Source of the DNA: Actinomyces vulturis
GTDB taxonomy: Bacteria > Actinomycetota > Actinomycetes > Actinomycetales > Actinomycetaceae
Length of the DNA stretch: 64,000 bases
Direction: 5' to 3'
Assembly (NCBI RefSeq): GCF_001687305.1
Contig: NZ_KV700385.1
Location: 290,513-354,512 of the forward strand
Positions 1-10,616 of the stretch are shown here, piece after piece. Both the position numbers and the translations under genes were made by a program. The notes under the pieces are model-generated. The model worked only from the letters and a program-made list of their open reading frames with translations, searched no databases and was not told where the DNA came from. The number at the start of each line of letters is the position of its first letter. Positions within the stretch are counted from its first letter, which is position 1.

Positions 1-2822
1 CCGATATCGGAGCCAGCTTCGAGAATGACGTTGCCTTCGGCGTCCACGGCATCGCGTGCCAGGGTACGGGCGTAGGCGGTGGTCTCAACGATGTCGCTGG
101 GAACGAGGTTGCCTTCTTCGTCGCGGGTAGCGATAACTGAAGTCAGACCCTTACGAGTACCACAGTCTTCTTCGCGAACGATAACGTCCTGAGAGACGTC
201 CACGAGACGACGGGTGAGGTAACCGGAGTCTGCGGTACGCAGAGCGGTATCGGCCAGGCCCTTACGAGCGCCGTGGGTTGCGATGAAGTACTCCAGAACG
301 GAGAGGCCTTCACGGTAGTTGGACTTAATCGGGCGCTCGATGAGGCGCTGCTTGGGGTCAGACACCAAGCCACGCATACCTGCGAGCTGGCGGATCTGGT
401 CCCAGTTACCACGGGCTCCGGAGCGAACCATGCGGTACACGGTGTTGCGCTCGGGGAAGTTCTCACGCATTGCCTGAGCAACTTCTTCCGTAGCCTTAGT
501 CCAAATATCGATGAGGGACTTGTAACGGTCATCCTCGGTCAGCGCACCCATGGCGAACTGGTCTTCGATATCTGCTGCTTCTGCTTCGTAGCGAGCCAGG
601 ATGGCGGGCTTGTCAGCGGGAGCAACAACGTCAGCGAATGCGACGGTGATGCCGGACCAGGTGGACCAGTGGAAGCCTGCACTCTTGAGAGCATCAAGAC
701 TGGTAGCAACGTCTACACGGGGGTAGCGCTCTGCCAGGGTGTTGATGATCCCACCGAGTTTCTTCTTGTCAACGATGTAGTTGACGTAGGGGAAGGTCTC
801 GGGTAGCAGAGTATTGAACAGTGCACGGCCCAGAGAGGTACGCAGGGTGATGGGATCGCCCTCACTCCAGCCTTCAGGCGCATTCCAACCGATCGGAGCC
901 GTGATTCCCTCTTCGAAGCGGATATCGCAAGCTGCGTTGAGGTGAAGCTTTCCGAAGTCGAATGCCATCACGGCTTCAGCGAAAGAGGAGAAGCTAGGAA
1001 CGATCTCTTCGCCCTTGTCATCCTTGTCCACCTCAACAGCCGGATCAGGCTCGCTAGTCAAGTGGTACAGGCCGATGATCATGTCCTGAGAGGGCATGGT
1101 GACGGGGCGTCCATCGGAGGGCTTAAGGATGTTGTTAGAAGACAGCATGAGAATACGTGCCTCAGACTGTGCTTCTGCACCCAAGGGCAGGTGAACTGCC
1201 ATCTGGTCACCGTCAAAGTCAGCGTTGAAGGCGCCACAGACCAACGGGTGGAGCTGGATAGCCTTACCTTCAATCAACTGAGGTTCGAAGGCCTGAATAC
1301 CCAGACGGTGAAGGGTAGGCGCACGGTTGAGCAGTACGGGGTGCTCACGAATAACCTCAGCCAAAACGTCCCACACCTTGGGGTTGGAACGTTCAACCAT
1401 ACGCTTGGCGGCCTTGACGTTCTGTGCTTCACGGAGCTCAACAAGACGCTTCATGACGAAAGGCTTGAAGAGTTCGAGTGCCATCTGGCTGGGCAGACCG
1501 CACTGGTGAAGTTTGAGCTGAGGACCGACAACGATAACGGAACGGCCAGAGTAGTCCACGCGCTTACCCAGAAGGTTCTGACGGAAGCGACCCTGCTTGC
1601 CCTTGAGCATGTCAGAGAGAGACTTCAGTGGACGGTTACCTACGCCGGTGACGGGACGACCGCGGCGACCATTGTCGAAGAGTGCATCAACTGCGTCCTG
1701 CAGCATGCGCTTTTCGTTGTTCACAATGATGGTGGGAGCGCCAAGGTCCTGTAGACGCTTGAGGCGGTTGTTACGGTTGATCACACGACGGTAGAGATCG
1801 TTGAGATCGGAGGTTGCGAAGCGACCACCATCGAGTTGGACCATGGGGCGCAAGTCCGGCGGGATAACCGGGATATTGTCAAGCACCATGGATTCGGGGG
1901 CGGTGCCGGTGACGCGGAAAGCGTTGATGACCTTTAGACGCTTGATGGCGCGGGTCTTGCGCTGTCCAGTGCCGTTGGCAACGATTTCAGTGAGTTCTTC
2001 GGCGGCTGCATCAAGATCGAAGGTACGCAAACGCTGCTGAATTGCTTCAGCACCCATAGCGCCCTTGAAGTAGATGCCGTAGTCAGCAACCATGTCACGG
2101 TAGAGAACTTCATCACCTTCGAGGTCACCAACCTTAAGGGAGACGAAGCGATCCCAGACCTTGTCCATGTGTTCAAGGGTCTTCTGAGTCTTGCGGCGCA
2201 TGGCGGCCATATCGCGTTCGGCAGTCTTACGTGCCTTTTCACGAGCGTCGTTCTTAGCGCCATCAGCTTCCAACTGAGCAAGGTCGTCTTCAAGACGTTT
2301 GGCGCGTGCCTCGACGTCTGCCTCACCGGCCTGCTCAACGTGCTTCTTCTTGACTTCAAGCTCGTTGCGGAGGCTGGGAAGATCTTCGTGGCGGCCTTCT
2401 TCATCAACTTCAGTCACCATGTAGGCGGCGAAGTAGATGACCTTCTCAAGGTCCTTGGGGGCAAGGTTGAGCAGGTAGCCCAGGCGTGAGGGCACACCCT
2501 TGAAGTACCAAATGTGCGTCACGGGCGCGGCTAACTTGATGTGGGCCATACGTTCACGACGTACCTTGGAGCGAGTAACTTCTACGCCGCATCGTTCACA
2601 GACGATGCCCTTGTAGCGCACACGCTTGTACTTGCCACAACTGCACTCCCAGTCGCGAGTGGGGCCGAAGATCTTCTCGCAGAAGAGGCCATCCTTCTCG
2701 GGCTTGAGGGTGCGATAGTTAATAGTTTCTGGTTTTTTGACCTCACCATGGGACCAGCCGCGAATGTCGTCAGCGGTCGCGAGGCCGAGGTGGATCCTGT
2801 CAAAGACGTTGGCGTCGAGCAC
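1..2822 (-). CDS. rpoC: RNA polymerase beta' subunit, 3' end cut by the window edge
   Basis: Beta' subunit of RNA polymerase, holding the catalytic magnesium. About 940 residues are present, out of some 1,300 in actinobacterial homologues (family knowledge); the C-terminal part lies beyond base 1. The start is a GTG at 2820-2822, chosen because the protein then opens like other actinobacterial beta' subunits ([20 protein letters not shown]). An AGGA-type ribosome site lies just upstream. Visible landmarks are the N-terminal zinc ribbon with [20 protein letters not shown] at about 2590-2660 and the absolutely conserved NADFDGDQM loop at about 1195-1225, whose three aspartates bind magnesium. 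It lies 132 bp downstream of rpoB and is almost certainly cotranscribed with it. Confidence 0.98.
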   Translation of the reverse strand, partial: MLDANVFDRIHLGLATADDIRGWSHGEVKKPETINYRTLKPEKDGLFCEKIFGPTRDWECSCGKYKRVRYKGIVCERCGVEVTRSKVRRERMAHIKLAAPVTHIWYFKGVPSRLGYLLNLAPKDLEKVIYFAAYMVTEVDEEGRHEDLPSLRNELEVKKKHVEQAGEADVEARAKRLEDDLAQLEADGAKNDAREKARKTAERDMAAMRRKTQKTLEHMDKVWDRFVSLKVGDLEGDEVLYRDMVADYGIYFKGAMGAEAIQQRLRTFDLDAAAEELTEIVANGTGQRKTRAIKRLKVINAFRVTGTAPESMVLDNIPVIPPDLRPMVQLDGGRFATSDLNDLYRRVINRNNRLKRLQDLGAPTIIVNNEKRMLQDAVDALFDNGRRGRPVTGVGNRPLKSLSDMLKGKQGRFRQNLLGKRVDYSGRSVIVVGPQLKLHQCGLPSQMALELFKPFVMKRLVELREAQNVKAAKRMVERSNPKVWDVLAEVIREHPVLLNRAPTLHRLGIQAFEPQLIEGKAIQLHPLVCGAFNADFDGDQMAVHLPLGAEAQSEARILMLSSNNILKPSDGRPVTMPSQDMIIGLYHLTSEPDPAVEVDKDDKGEEIVPSFSSFAEAVMAFDFGKLHLNAACDIRFEEGITAPIGWNAPEGWSEGDPITLRTSLGRALFNTLLPETFPYVNYIVDKKKLGGIINTLAERYPRVDVATSLDALKSAGFHWSTWSGITVAFADVVAPADKPAILARYEAEAADIEDQFAMGALTEDDRYKSLIDIWTKATEEVAQAMRENFPERNTVYRMVRSGARGNWDQIRQLAGMRGLVSDPKQRLIERPIKSNYREGLSVLEYFIATHGARKGLADTALRTADSGYLTRRLVDVSQDVIVREEDCGTRKGLTSVIATRDEEGNLVPSDIVETTAYARTLARDAVDAEGNVILEAGSDI

Positions 2823-2871
2823 AGTTCCTACTTCCGATAGTTCTGCTCATCGGGAATGTTTGGGTGAACGC

Positions 2872-2942
2872 GATTCACACTGGGAGTCAGAGTGAATCGG
2901 TGTGCGGCCACCCGCCGGCCCCATTCCCACGGGGCCTGGCGG
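2872..2942 (-). promoter_or_regulatory. Two hairpins in the rpoB-rpoC spacer
   Basis: The spacer between rpoB and rpoC holds two inverted repeats. One pairs CGATTCAC (2871-2878) with GTGAATCG (2892-2899) across a 13-nt loop. The other pairs CCGCC-GGCCCC (2912-2922) with GGGGCC-T-GGCGG (2931-2942), with a single bulged base. Neither is followed by a T-tract on the minus strand, so they look more like RNA processing or stability elements than terminators. Function is inferred only. Confidence 0.5.
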
Positions 2943-2954
2943 GAGGCCGTATGA

Positions 2955-5900
2955 CTAGATTTCCTCGACCAAACGGGCGTCAGGGCGACGTCCCAGGTCA
3001 AATCCAAGTTCCTCAGCAACACGACGGCCGCCGTCATCTTCAGCATCATCAAGCGCGATGGCGTTACCCGCGGCATCAAGTGCTTCAACGTTAAGGCACA
3101 AGGACTGCATTTCCTTGACCAGAACCTTGAAGGATTCAGGGATACCAGGTTCGGGGATGTCCTCACCCTTAACAATTGCTTCGTAGACCTTCACACGGCC
3201 GTTAACATCGTCAGACTTGACGGTAAGGAGTTCCTGGAGGGCATATGCGGCACCGTAAGCTTCCAGTGCCCACACCTCCATCTCACCGAAGCGCTGGCCA
3301 CCGAACTGTGCCTTACCACCCAGAGGCTGCTGGGTAATCATGGAGTAAGGACCAGTGGAGCGAGCGTGGATCTTGTCGTCAACCAGGTGGTGGAGTTTGA
3401 GGATGTACATGTAGCCCACGGAGATGGGGTACGGGAAGGGCTCACCGGAGCGGCCATCGAACAAGATGGCCTTACCGTTGGGCTGAACCAACTGCATACC
3501 GTCACGGTTAGGCAGGGTGGAGTCCAGCAGACCCATGAGTTCATCGTCGCGCACACCGTCGAACACGGGGGTTGCCACGGGAGTGTGGGGCTCAGCCTTG
3601 ATGCCGTTTTCGGGCAGGTGAGCGGTCCACTCTTCACCGGCTTCGCGAGCCTTGGTGGCATCCCAACCGCGGGAGGCAATCCAACCGAGGTGGATTTCCA
3701 GAACCTGGCCGACGTTCATACGGCTAGGAACACCCAGGGGGTTGAGGATGATGTCCACGGGGGTGCCGTCTGCGAGGAAGGGCATGTCCTCAACGGGCAG
3801 GATCTTGGAGATAACACCCTTGTTGCCGTGACGGCCGGAGAGCTTATCACCAACGGTGATCTTGCGTCGCTGAGCGATGTAGACGCGAACCATGCGGTTA
3901 ACGCCTGCGGGCAACTCATCGTCGTCAGAGCCGGAGACGAACTCACGCACGCCGATGACGATGCCGTATTCACCGTGGGGAACACGCAGGGAGGTATCGC
4001 GGACCTCGCGGGCCTTCTCACCGAAGATGGCGCGCAGGAGGCGCTCTTCGCTGGTGAGTTCGGTTTCACCCTTGGGGGTGACCTTACCGACGAGGATGTC
4101 ACCACTGCGGACCTCAGCGCCGATGCGAATGATGCCGCGCTCATCAAGGTGAGCGAGCGTGTCTTCGCTGACGTTGGGGATGTCGCGAGTGATTTCCTCG
4201 GCACCGAGTTTGGTGTCGCGGGCGTCAACTTCATGCTCTTCGATGTGAATCGAGGTGAGCATGTCCTCAGCAACAACGCGCTGGGAGATGATGATGGCGT
4301 CCTCATAGTTGAGGCCTTCCCAGGTCATGAATGCCACGAGAAGGTTCTGGCCAAGAGCCAGGTCGCCACCGTCGGTTGCAGGGCCGTCTGCCAAAACAGT
4401 GCCAACCTCAACGCGCTCACCTTCAGAGGCCACAACACGCTGGTTGTAGCAGTTGCCCTGGTTAGAGCGGAGGAACTTAGCAACCTTATAGACGGTTTCG
4501 GTGCCGTCATCGTTCATGACGCGAACGAAGTCTGCGCAGACCTCCATGACCACACCGGCCTTGGTGGCGACAACGACGTCACCGGCGTCGACTGCTGCGC
4601 GGCGTTCCATGCCGGTGCCCACGAGAGGAGCATCGGGACGGATAAGCGGCACAGCCTGGCGCTGCATGTTGGCACCCATAAGTGCGCGGTTTGCGTCATC
4701 ATGCTCAAGGAACGGAATGAGCGAGGTACCCACAGACACCATCTGACGTGCAGAAACGTCCATGAAGTCCACGTCCTCAATAGGCATGAGGGCGGGTTCA
4801 CCATTGCCCAGACGGCACAGGACGTGATCCTCAACGAAGTGGCCAGACTCATCGAGTTGGGCGTTTGCCTGAGCGATGACGTGGCGCTTTTCGTCGTCAG
4901 CGGTGAGGTAGTGGACCTCATCAGTCACGCGACCATCGGCTACCACACGGTAGGGGGTTTCGATGAAGCCGAAGGGGTTGATACGGGCGAAGGTTGCCAG
5001 TGAGCCGATCAGACCAATGTTGGGGCCTTCAGGGGACTCAATGGGGCACATACGTCCGTAGTGGGAGGTGTGAACGTCACGCACTTCCATGCCCGCGCGT
5101 TCACGGCTCAGACCACCGGGGCCCAGGGCGGACAGACGACGCTTGTGCGTCAGGCCGGCCAGGGGGTTGTTCTGGTCCATGAACTGGGAGAGCTGACTGG
5201 TGCCGAAGAATTCCTTGATCGCAGCCGTCACGGGACGGATGTTGATCAGGGTGTTCGGGGTGATGGCATCAGCGTCCTGGGTGGTCATGCGCTCGCGCAC
5301 CTGACGTTCCATACGGCTCATACCGGTACGCATCTGGGACTGGATGAGTTCACCTACGGCGCGGATGCGACGGTTACCCAGGTGGTCGATGTCATCGAAT
5401 TCGACGGGGATGTCAACTTCTTCACCGTCGCGTACACCTGGAACTGTCTCAGCGCCTTCATGGAGAGCCAGAAGGTACTTGATAGTGGAGATGATGTCTT
5501 CGATGGAGAGGACAGAGTCAGTCAGGTCTGCGGCCAGGCCAAGTTTCTTGTTGATCTTGTAGCGACCAACCTTGGCCAGGTCGTAGCGCTTGGCGTTGAA
5601 GTAGAAGTTCTCCAGCAGGGTGCGGCCGGCTTCGACGCTCGGCGGCTCACCGGGACGGATCTTCTTGTAGATGTCCAGGAGAGCTTCATCCTGGGTGGTG
5701 ATCTTGCGGTCCTGATCGAGCTGGGCGGTCAGTGCGGGGTAATCGGCGAATTCCTTGCGGATTTCGGATTCGTCCATGCCCAGGGCAAGGAGGAAGACGG
5801 AGACGTCCTGCTTACGCTTGCGGTCGATACGGACCGAAACGTGATCGGACTTGTCAATCTCGAATTCCAGCCATGCGCCACGTGAAGGAATGACCTTGAC

Positions 5901-6473
5901 GTTGTACAGGAACTTATCGCTGGCCTTTTCCGTAGTGCGTTCGAAGTAGACGCCAGGGCTACGAACCAACTGGGAGACCACAACACGCTCGGTACCATTG
6001 ATGATGAAGGTACCGCGCTCGGTCATGAGCGGGAAATCGCCCATGAAGACCGTCTGGCTCTTGATCTCACCGGTGGCGAAGTTGGCAAAGTCGGCTACGA
6101 CGTACAGCGGTGCGGCGTACGTGAGGTCCTTTTCTTTGCATTCGTCAGCCGTGTACTTGGCTTCTTCGAAGCGGTGATCATGGAAGGACAGTGACATGGT
6201 TTCGCCAAAGTCCTCAATTGGGGAGATCTCATCGAAGATCTCTTCTAGACCGGAGATCTCAGGCAGTGAGCCGGGACGGGCAGCGTTAGCTGCCTTGACG
6301 CGTGCGCGCCATTTCTCGTTCCCGACGAGCCAGTCAAAACTCTCGGTTTGTAACGCGAGGAGGTTGGGAGCCTGCATGGGCTCGCCAATCTTCGCGAAAT
6401 TAATACGGGGCGACGCGATACGCGCAGCGATATCTTCAGCGGTGGGTGCAGCAGAGGTGCTCGAGGCAGCCAA
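2955..6473 (-). CDS. rpoB: RNA polymerase beta subunit
   Basis: Beta subunit of RNA polymerase, 1,172 residues, the usual actinobacterial length. The start codon is TTG at 6471-6473, preceded by GGGAAGGA at about 8 nt. No better in-frame ATG gives the usual N-terminus. The rifampicin region is at residues about 424-455 ([18 protein letters not shown], then [14 protein letters not shown]). The positions commonly changed in resistant strains (the D of FMDQ, the H of THKRR, the S of RRLSAL) carry the susceptible residue. It is the first gene of rpoBC, with a 486-bp gap to the divergent ABC transporter. Confidence 0.98.
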   Translation of the reverse strand: MAASSTSAAPTAEDIAARIASPRINFAKIGEPMQAPNLLALQTESFDWLVGNEKWRARVKAANAARPGSLPEISGLEEIFDEISPIEDFGETMSLSFHDHRFEEAKYTADECKEKDLTYAAPLYVVADFANFATGEIKSQTVFMGDFPLMTERGTFIINGTERVVVSQLVRSPGVYFERTTEKASDKFLYNVKVIPSRGAWLEFEIDKSDHVSVRIDRKRKQDVSVFLLALGMDESEIRKEFADYPALTAQLDQDRKITTQDEALLDIYKKIRPGEPPSVEAGRTLLENFYFNAKRYDLAKVGRYKINKKLGLAADLTDSVLSIEDIISTIKYLLALHEGAETVPGVRDGEEVDIPVEFDDIDHLGNRRIRAVGELIQSQMRTGMSRMERQVRERMTTQDADAITPNTLINIRPVTAAIKEFFGTSQLSQFMDQNNPLAGLTHKRRLSALGPGGLSRERAGMEVRDVHTSHYGRMCPIESPEGPNIGLIGSLATFARINPFGFIETPYRVVADGRVTDEVHYLTADDEKRHVIAQANAQLDESGHFVEDHVLCRLGNGEPALMPIEDVDFMDVSARQMVSVGTSLIPFLEHDDANRALMGANMQRQAVPLIRPDAPLVGTGMERRAAVDAGDVVVATKAGVVMEVCADFVRVMNDDGTETVYKVAKFLRSNQGNCYNQRVVASEGERVEVGTVLADGPATDGGDLALGQNLLVAFMTWEGLNYEDAIIISQRVVAEDMLTSIHIEEHEVDARDTKLGAEEITRDIPNVSEDTLAHLDERGIIRIGAEVRSGDILVGKVTPKGETELTSEERLLRAIFGEKAREVRDTSLRVPHGEYGIVIGVREFVSGSDDDELPAGVNRMVRVYIAQRRKITVGDKLSGRHGNKGVISKILPVEDMPFLADGTPVDIILNPLGVPSRMNVGQVLEIHLGWIASRGWDATKAREAGEEWTAHLPENGIKAEPHTPVATPVFDGVRDDELMGLLDSTLPNRDGMQLVQPNGKAILFDGRSGEPFPYPISVGYMYILKLHHLVDDKIHARSTGPYSMITQQPLGGKAQFGGQRFGEMEVWALEAYGAAYALQELLTVKSDDVNGRVKVYEAIVKGEDIPEPGIPESFKVLVKEMQSLCLNVEALDAAGNAIALDDAEDDGGRRVAEELGFDLGRRPDARLVEEI

Positions 6474-6959
6474 AAGGGGATCCTTCCCTAAGATCGGGGA
6501 TCACACAACGCCCGTGATTACTGGGAAAAATCACGCTTCTTCGGCCGGAGTAGCCCGGTCGGTTGGGCATAATTTTTGACCAATACACACATTGGACGCA
6601 AAGCGCTAGCGTACACGCCCACTGTGAGCATGTCTAGGCGCAAAGGACTTATGGGCTTGCGATTCCCACCACACTGGAGCATAATAGATGGCTTTTCTCC
6701 GACGCCGTCCACGCATTTTCCAGCCATTACTCACCTACTCACATGCCTGTCACTACATCAGGGCTACAGCATGTTCACCACGATAACCTAGGCGCTCCCG
6801 CCTTTATTTTTCAGGTAATACTGTCCCTGACACTGAGGTACTACAACACAGGCACGAAATAAGTATCTCGTATTGAAACGCGCTATCAGGGTAAGTTCAG
6901 GGGTGAACCAGGGGGTCACCTCATAGCGCCGCTACTCCCCCACCGAGCATGGTTGAACC
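6474..6959. other. Divergent intergenic region, rpoB / ABC transporter
   Basis: This 486-bp stretch separates rpoB (minus) from the ABC transporter (plus) and must hold both promoters. I see no convincing pair of -35 and -10 boxes for either direction. A small dyad, CCAAT-N6-ATTGG at 6579-6594, lies about 110 bp upstream of rpoB. No convincing gene is present: the short open frames lack ribosome sites and resemble nothing I know. Confidence 0.4.
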
Positions 6960-7691
6960 ATGAACTCCTCAACCCCCACGTCTGGACTGAGCGTCCAGCA
7001 CTTAACGAAGAACTACTCCCGCGGCAACGTCACCGTTCCCGCACTACGCGGAGTCAACCTCGCGCTCCCCCAAGGAACCCAGTTAGCAATCATGGGCCCC
7101 TCGGGCTGCGGTAAAACCACCCTTCTTCACTGCTTGGCCGGCGTCATTCGCCCCACCTCCGGATCCATCCGCCTCAACGGTACGGAACTGACCGGAATGA
7201 AGGAATCCCGGCTCTCCGCCCTCCGCCTGAGCCACTACGGGTTCGTCTTCCAGGATGGCAATCTCCTGCCGGAACTGTCCTGCGAAGAAAACGTGGCACT
7301 CACCGTAATGCTTGGGGGAACTGGACGCCGCGAAGCCATCGAGCACGCACGCCGTCTTCTCGATTCCCTAGGACTGGCGGGGATGGCTGGCGCACGTCCC
7401 GGTCAACTCTCCGGCGGCCAGATACAACGTGTAGCTATCGCTCGTGCGCTCATCCACCAGCCACGTGTCGTCTTCGCCGATGAGCCCACCGGCGCCCTGG
7501 ATCAGCAGACCAGCCACGAGGTCATGGGAGTGCTCTCCGGCGCGTGCCGCCAGTGGGGTGCCAGCCTCGTCGTGGTCACCCATGACAAGGCCGTGGCCTC
7601 CCACCTCCCCCACACTGCACACATGCGCGACGGGCTTATCGAACGTATCGACTCCTCTTCCCCCGCGGCCTTGGAAGGCGCCACCGCATGA
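6960..7691 (+). CDS. ABC transporter ATP-binding protein, MacB/LolD type
   Basis: Cytoplasmic ATPase of a two-gene ABC system, 243 residues. Motifs run in order: Walker [10 protein letters not shown] near residue 45, Q-loop VFQDGNLL, signature [14 protein letters not shown], Walker [14 protein letters not shown], and switch histidine VVVTHD. The ADEPTGALD box and the FtsX-like partner are typical of the MacB/LolD/FtsE branch, which drives mechanotransmission, peptide or antibiotic export, or lipoprotein handling rather than bulk import. The ribosome site before the ATG is weak. The stop overlaps the permease start by 4 bp (ATGA), so the two are translationally coupled. The substrate is unknown. 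Confidence 0.93.
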   Translation: MNSSTPTSGLSVQHLTKNYSRGNVTVPALRGVNLALPQGTQLAIMGPSGCGKTTLLHCLAGVIRPTSGSIRLNGTELTGMKESRLSALRLSHYGFVFQDGNLLPELSCEENVALTVMLGGTGRREAIEHARRLLDSLGLAGMAGARPGQLSGGQIQRVAIARALIHQPRVVFADEPTGALDQQTSHEVMGVLSGACRQWGASLVVVTHDKAVASHLPHTAHMRDGLIERIDSSSPAALEGATA

Positions 7692-9037
7692 ACTCCTCAC
7701 TGACTACCCTTCGCATCACGACTCGGACGCTCTTCGCCAGCCGAGATCGCGCAACCAGCTTCATCATGCTTGCGGCTTTCGCTCTCCCCCATGCCGTGTT
7801 GCTCAGCGTGCTAGGTGGTATTCACACGTTTTTCGAGCGCAGCAACAACCCTGTCAATGAGGCGATGAGTGAGGGGATCTACCTGCTCTCAGCCTGCGTG
7901 GCTGGTGTGCTACTCATCGTGCCGATCTTGTCGATGGCGGTTGCCGCTGCTCGCTTAGGGCTGGAACGCCGAAGCCGTGACGTAGCCGTGCTCCGCCTGC
8001 TAGGCGTGGGGCCAAGCGTCTCCCGGTGGGCATGCATCCTCGATACCTGTGCTCACGCCGCTGCCGGAATCATTCTAGGAAGCGTCCTCTACCTGGTGGT
8101 CCTGCCTGCGTGGCAGTTACTCACATTCCAGGATGTTCCGCTGGCAGCATCCGAAATGATGCTTCCGTTGTCCTGGATTATCGACGCCGCACTGGTCATG
8201 CTCTTTTTGGCTTCCCTGTCGGCATGGTCAGCAATGCGCAAGGTATCCATTACTCCCCTGGGCGTAATGCGCCGCAGCGAAGCGATGAAGATTAACCCCT
8301 TGCCGGCAATCATCACGGTGGTGATGTTAATTGCGTGGTTTGGTGCCGGTCGTCAACTCCTGGCATTGAGTAACTCTGAAGTGATGCTGTACACGATTCT
8401 TTTTGGTTTCCTTGGTGTTATTTTCCTGGGAATGAATGCGATTGGAGTGTTGTCCATGAGTGTGGTGGGACGGATTATTGCCCGCACCGCGACAAGTGCA
8501 CCGGCGATGGTTGCTGGACGCCGTATTGCTGATAACCCCAAGGCCGTGTGGCGATCGACCGGTGCAGTGGCACTGAGCGGCTTTGTGTTCGCGGTGCTGT
8601 ACCCTGCAATGCATGCCATCGACCAGGCCGGCACCGCGCAGGATGCCAGCGCCTACGAAAACGTCGTCATGCGTGACCTGAGTACTGGTCTCCTGCTGAC
8701 CTTGAGCATCAGTGTGGTGCTATCAATCATCTCGACCATGCTCACTCAGGCGATTCGCCTCATCGACCAAGTTCCTCATGACCGCGCTCTGCGCTGGATT
8801 GGGGCAACTGGCCGGACGATTGACATGATGAGCCGCCTCGAAATTGCCCTTCCTGCCGCAATTTCTATTGCCTTAGCAGTCATTGGTGGCCTCATATTCG
8901 GTGCGCCCTTCGCTCTCATGGCCAACGCCTTCCTGCAGATTCTTCTGACCGTGGGTTACACCCTGCTCGCTGTGGGCGTTATTGTGGCAAGTTCGATGTT
9001 AGTGAGTCCCCTGCGCAAGGTCGTGGTGAAGGCTTAA
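7688..9037 (+). CDS. FtsX-like ABC transporter permease
   Basis: Membrane partner of the preceding ATPase, 449 residues. Hydrophobic segments occur near the N-terminus, at about residues 60-85, 120-140, 160-180 and 200-290, and in the C-terminal third. The two long halves, each ending in several membrane spans, fit a duplicated FtsX-like permease. I do not see the large extracytoplasmic MacB domain, so it is more like the small exporters linked to peptide resistance or lantibiotic immunity. It overlaps the ATPase by 4 bp and ends near a strong bidirectional terminator. No substrate-binding protein or two-component regulator lies beside it. The substrate cannot be inferred. Confidence 0.88.
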   Translation: MNSSLTTLRITTRTLFASRDRATSFIMLAAFALPHAVLLSVLGGIHTFFERSNNPVNEAMSEGIYLLSACVAGVLLIVPILSMAVAAARLGLERRSRDVAVLRLLGVGPSVSRWACILDTCAHAAAGIILGSVLYLVVLPAWQLLTFQDVPLAASEMMLPLSWIIDAALVMLFLASLSAWSAMRKVSITPLGVMRRSEAMKINPLPAIITVVMLIAWFGAGRQLLALSNSEVMLYTILFGFLGVIFLGMNAIGVLSMSVVGRIIARTATSAPAMVAGRRIADNPKAVWRSTGAVALSGFVFAVLYPAMHAIDQAGTAQDASAYENVVMRDLSTGLLLTLSISVVLSIISTMLTQAIRLIDQVPHDRALRWIGATGRTIDMMSRLEIALPAAISIALAVIGGLIFGAPFALMANAFLQILLTVGYTLLAVGVIVASSMLVSPLRKVVVKA

Positions 9038-9181
9038 TCAAATTGTTGATACCAGCATGAGCCTCATAAACACAGCGAAGAGGTACTTATCTTTCAGCAT
9101 CAGGCCTCATTAGGTGGTATGAGATAAGCGTCTTCTTCTGTTTCCACGATGATCAATGCGGGTCGAGTATTTGAGCTCCCC

Positions 9182-9215
9182 CGTAGCCATATCAAGCTCG
9201 TAGCCATATCAAGAA
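9182..9215. repeat. Tandem 17-bp direct repeat
   Basis: The unit CGTAGCCATATCAAG plus two bases occurs twice in tandem, at 9182-9198 and 9199-9215. It is just before the terminator that separates the ABC permease from rplL. It could be a slippage product or a pair of protein-binding sites. Confidence 0.75.
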
Positions 9216-9217
9216 TG

Positions 9218-9253
9218 TACTGAGCCCCCAGCCGTATGGCTGGGGGCTCAGTA
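9218..9253. terminator. Bidirectional terminator hairpin between ABC permease and rplL
   Basis: A perfect 16-bp stem (TACTGAGCCCCCAGCC at 9218-9233) with a GTAT loop and its exact complement at 9238-9253 lies between two converging transcripts. T-tracts are poor on both sides, so termination may depend mostly on the stem. Confidence 0.75.
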
Positions 9254-9321
9254 GTAAAGCTCAAATCGCTAAGCGCCAGATCTCTTTATCAGAGTTGGGG
9301 TAAATGCTTAGCGAGGTGCAA

Positions 9322-9708
9322 TCACTTGAGGGTGACGGTTGCGCCAGCGCCCTCGAGCTGCTCCTTGGCCTTCTCTGCGGTTTCCTTGTTGACACCTTCG
9401 AGAACGGGCTTGGGAGCGCCATCGACGAGGTCCTTAGCTTCCTTCAGACCGAGGGAGGTAAGGGCGCGCACCTCCTTGATGACACCGATCTTCTTGTCGC
9501 CAGCGGATTCGAGAATGACGTCGAATTCGTCCTTCTCTTCAGCAGCAGCGCCTGCTTCTGCACCGGGGGCAGCAGCGACGGCCACAGCTGCAGGAGCAGC
9601 AGCGGTCACGTCGAAGGTCTCTTCAAAGGCCTTAACGAATTCGGAGAGCTCGATGAGGGTGAGTTCCTTGAACTGCTCGATGAGTTCTTCGGTGGTCAGC
9701 TTCGCCAT
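9322..9708 (-). CDS. rplL: 50S ribosomal protein L7/L12
   Basis: Stalk protein of the large ribosomal subunit that recruits elongation factors, 128 residues. The N-terminal dimerisation helix ([20 protein letters not shown]) is followed by an Ala-rich hinge at about residues 35-57. The C-terminal domain carries the factor-binding segment [20 protein letters not shown]. The start follows an AGGAAGGAA ribosome site. It lies 77 bp downstream of rplJ and forms the rplJL unit with it; the strong hairpin at 9218-9253 ends the transcript. Confidence 0.98.
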   Translation of the reverse strand: MAKLTTEELIEQFKELTLIELSEFVKAFEETFDVTAAAPAAVAVAAAPGAEAGAAAEEKDEFDVILESAGDKKIGVIKEVRALTSLGLKEAKDLVDGAPKPVLEGVNKETAEKAKEQLEGAGATVTLK

Positions 9709-9785
9709 GATGGGCGTTCCTTCCTAGTTTTATGGGTCCTGCGCGACGCAGGGATGGTGGTGGATGACGCGTGCAACCTGAATAA

Positions 9786-10307
9786 TCAGGCAGCGGTCTC
9801 CTGCTTTTCGCGCAGGGCGTCGACAGTGCGGACTGCCTTGGAGGCAGGCGCCGCGAAGAGGTACGCAGCCTTGGACAGGGATGCCTTCATAGCACCCGCA
9901 GCCTTGGCGAGCAGAACCTCGCGAGACTCCAGAGATGCAAGCTTCTCAACAGCGGCGGCGGACATCACCTGTCCGTCCATCATGCCGCCCTTAATAACGA
10001 GCTGCTTGTTGTCCTTGGCGAAGTCACGCAGGGCCTTTGCTGCCTCAACCGGTTCCCCGGTGACGAATGCAACGGCGGAGGGGCCCTTGAGTTCGGATGC
10101 GAACTCTTCGAAGCCAGCCTCACGTGCCGCAATAGCGGCCAGCGTGTTCTTCACCACGGCGTACTCGGCGTTACCAGCGAGGGAGCGACGCAGCGTCTTC
10201 AGCTGTGCCACACTCAACCCGCGGTACTCAGTCAGCAAAACAGCGCTGGAGCCGCGGAACTTGTCCGCAAGCGCAGCAACTGCCGCTTCCTTATCAGGCC
10301 GTGCCAT
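9786..10307 (-). CDS. rplJ: 50S ribosomal protein L10
   Basis: L10 anchors L7/L12 dimers to 23S rRNA, 173 residues. I start it at the ATG at 10305-10307 ([17 protein letters not shown]), because a strong AAGGAGGG lies a few bases upstream and L10 proteins usually begin this way. An in-frame ATG 27 codons earlier would run through the leader hairpin and is unlikely. The RNA-binding N-terminal domain contains the conserved [16 protein letters not shown] stretch. The C-terminal helix that binds L7/L12 covers roughly the last 30 residues. It is cotranscribed with rplL and probably autoregulated through its leader. Confidence 0.96.
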   Translation of the reverse strand: MARPDKEAAVAALADKFRGSSAVLLTEYRGLSVAQLKTLRRSLAGNAEYAVVKNTLAAIAAREAGFEEFASELKGPSAVAFVTGEPVEAAKALRDFAKDNKQLVIKGGMMDGQVMSAAAVEKLASLESREVLLAKAAGAMKASLSKAAYLFAAPASKAVRTVDALREKQETAA

Positions 10308-10500
10308 GGGCCCTCCTTCCGTGGTCAGCCGCAGGATCTGTTCAAACAAAAAGTCCCGCGCCGGCAAGGCACGGGACTCACATTCCACCTGAGTAGTCAG
10401 GGCCTGGTTTCCCAGGATGATTCTCGATTCTCACCTGCGCTGGCTTGTGTTCGACACAGACTTGGCTCCACTTGCGCGGAGTACCTGCGGTCTTTGGCAG
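10308..10500 (-). promoter_or_regulatory. L10-type ribosomal leader with attenuator hairpin
   Basis: Upstream of rplJ the minus strand carries AGCGCAGGTGA-type sequence near 10440, reminiscent of the L10 leader to which the L10-L12 complex binds. Next comes a hairpin pairing AGTCCCG with CGGGACT (10352-10378), immediately followed by TTTTTGT (10351-10345). A hairpin plus T-tract placed before the start codon is an intrinsic terminator that could act as an attenuator. Identification as an L10 leader is by resemblance and position, not by a covariance search. The 5' boundary is approximate. Confidence 0.6.
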
Positions 10501-10563
10501 ACTTCAGACTACGGCGAATCCCCAGCATCACGCAAGGCCACAAAGGGCAAATTCATGGTGTGA

Positions 10564-10585
10564 GTGCTCACAGTGCTGTGAGCAC
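10564..10585. terminator. Hairpin downstream of the prepilin peptidase
   Basis: GTGCTCACAG (10564-10573) and CTGTGAGCAC (10576-10585) form a perfect 10-bp stem with a 2-base centre. It is about 30 bp after the prepilin peptidase stop and just upstream of the L10 leader. The near-perfect symmetry also fits an operator for the rplJ promoter. Confidence 0.5.
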
Positions 10586-10616
10586 CTTGCCGGTCAGCTG
10601 CACACGAGCATGTTCT

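Noticed and set aside
3366..5003. A 545-codon open frame antisense to rpoB
   Set aside because: It follows the codon bias of rpoB on the other strand, has no ribosome site and no recognisable domain. It is a shadow of a highly expressed GC-rich gene.
5100..5210. Possible rifampicin-resistance changes in rpoB
   Set aside because: The residues of the rifampicin region (D in FMDQ, H in THKRR, S in RRLSAL) are the susceptible type.
6579..6594. Operator for rpoB at CCAAT-N6-ATTGG
   Set aside because: Five-base arms are expected by chance in a region this long, and no promoter boxes are aligned with it.
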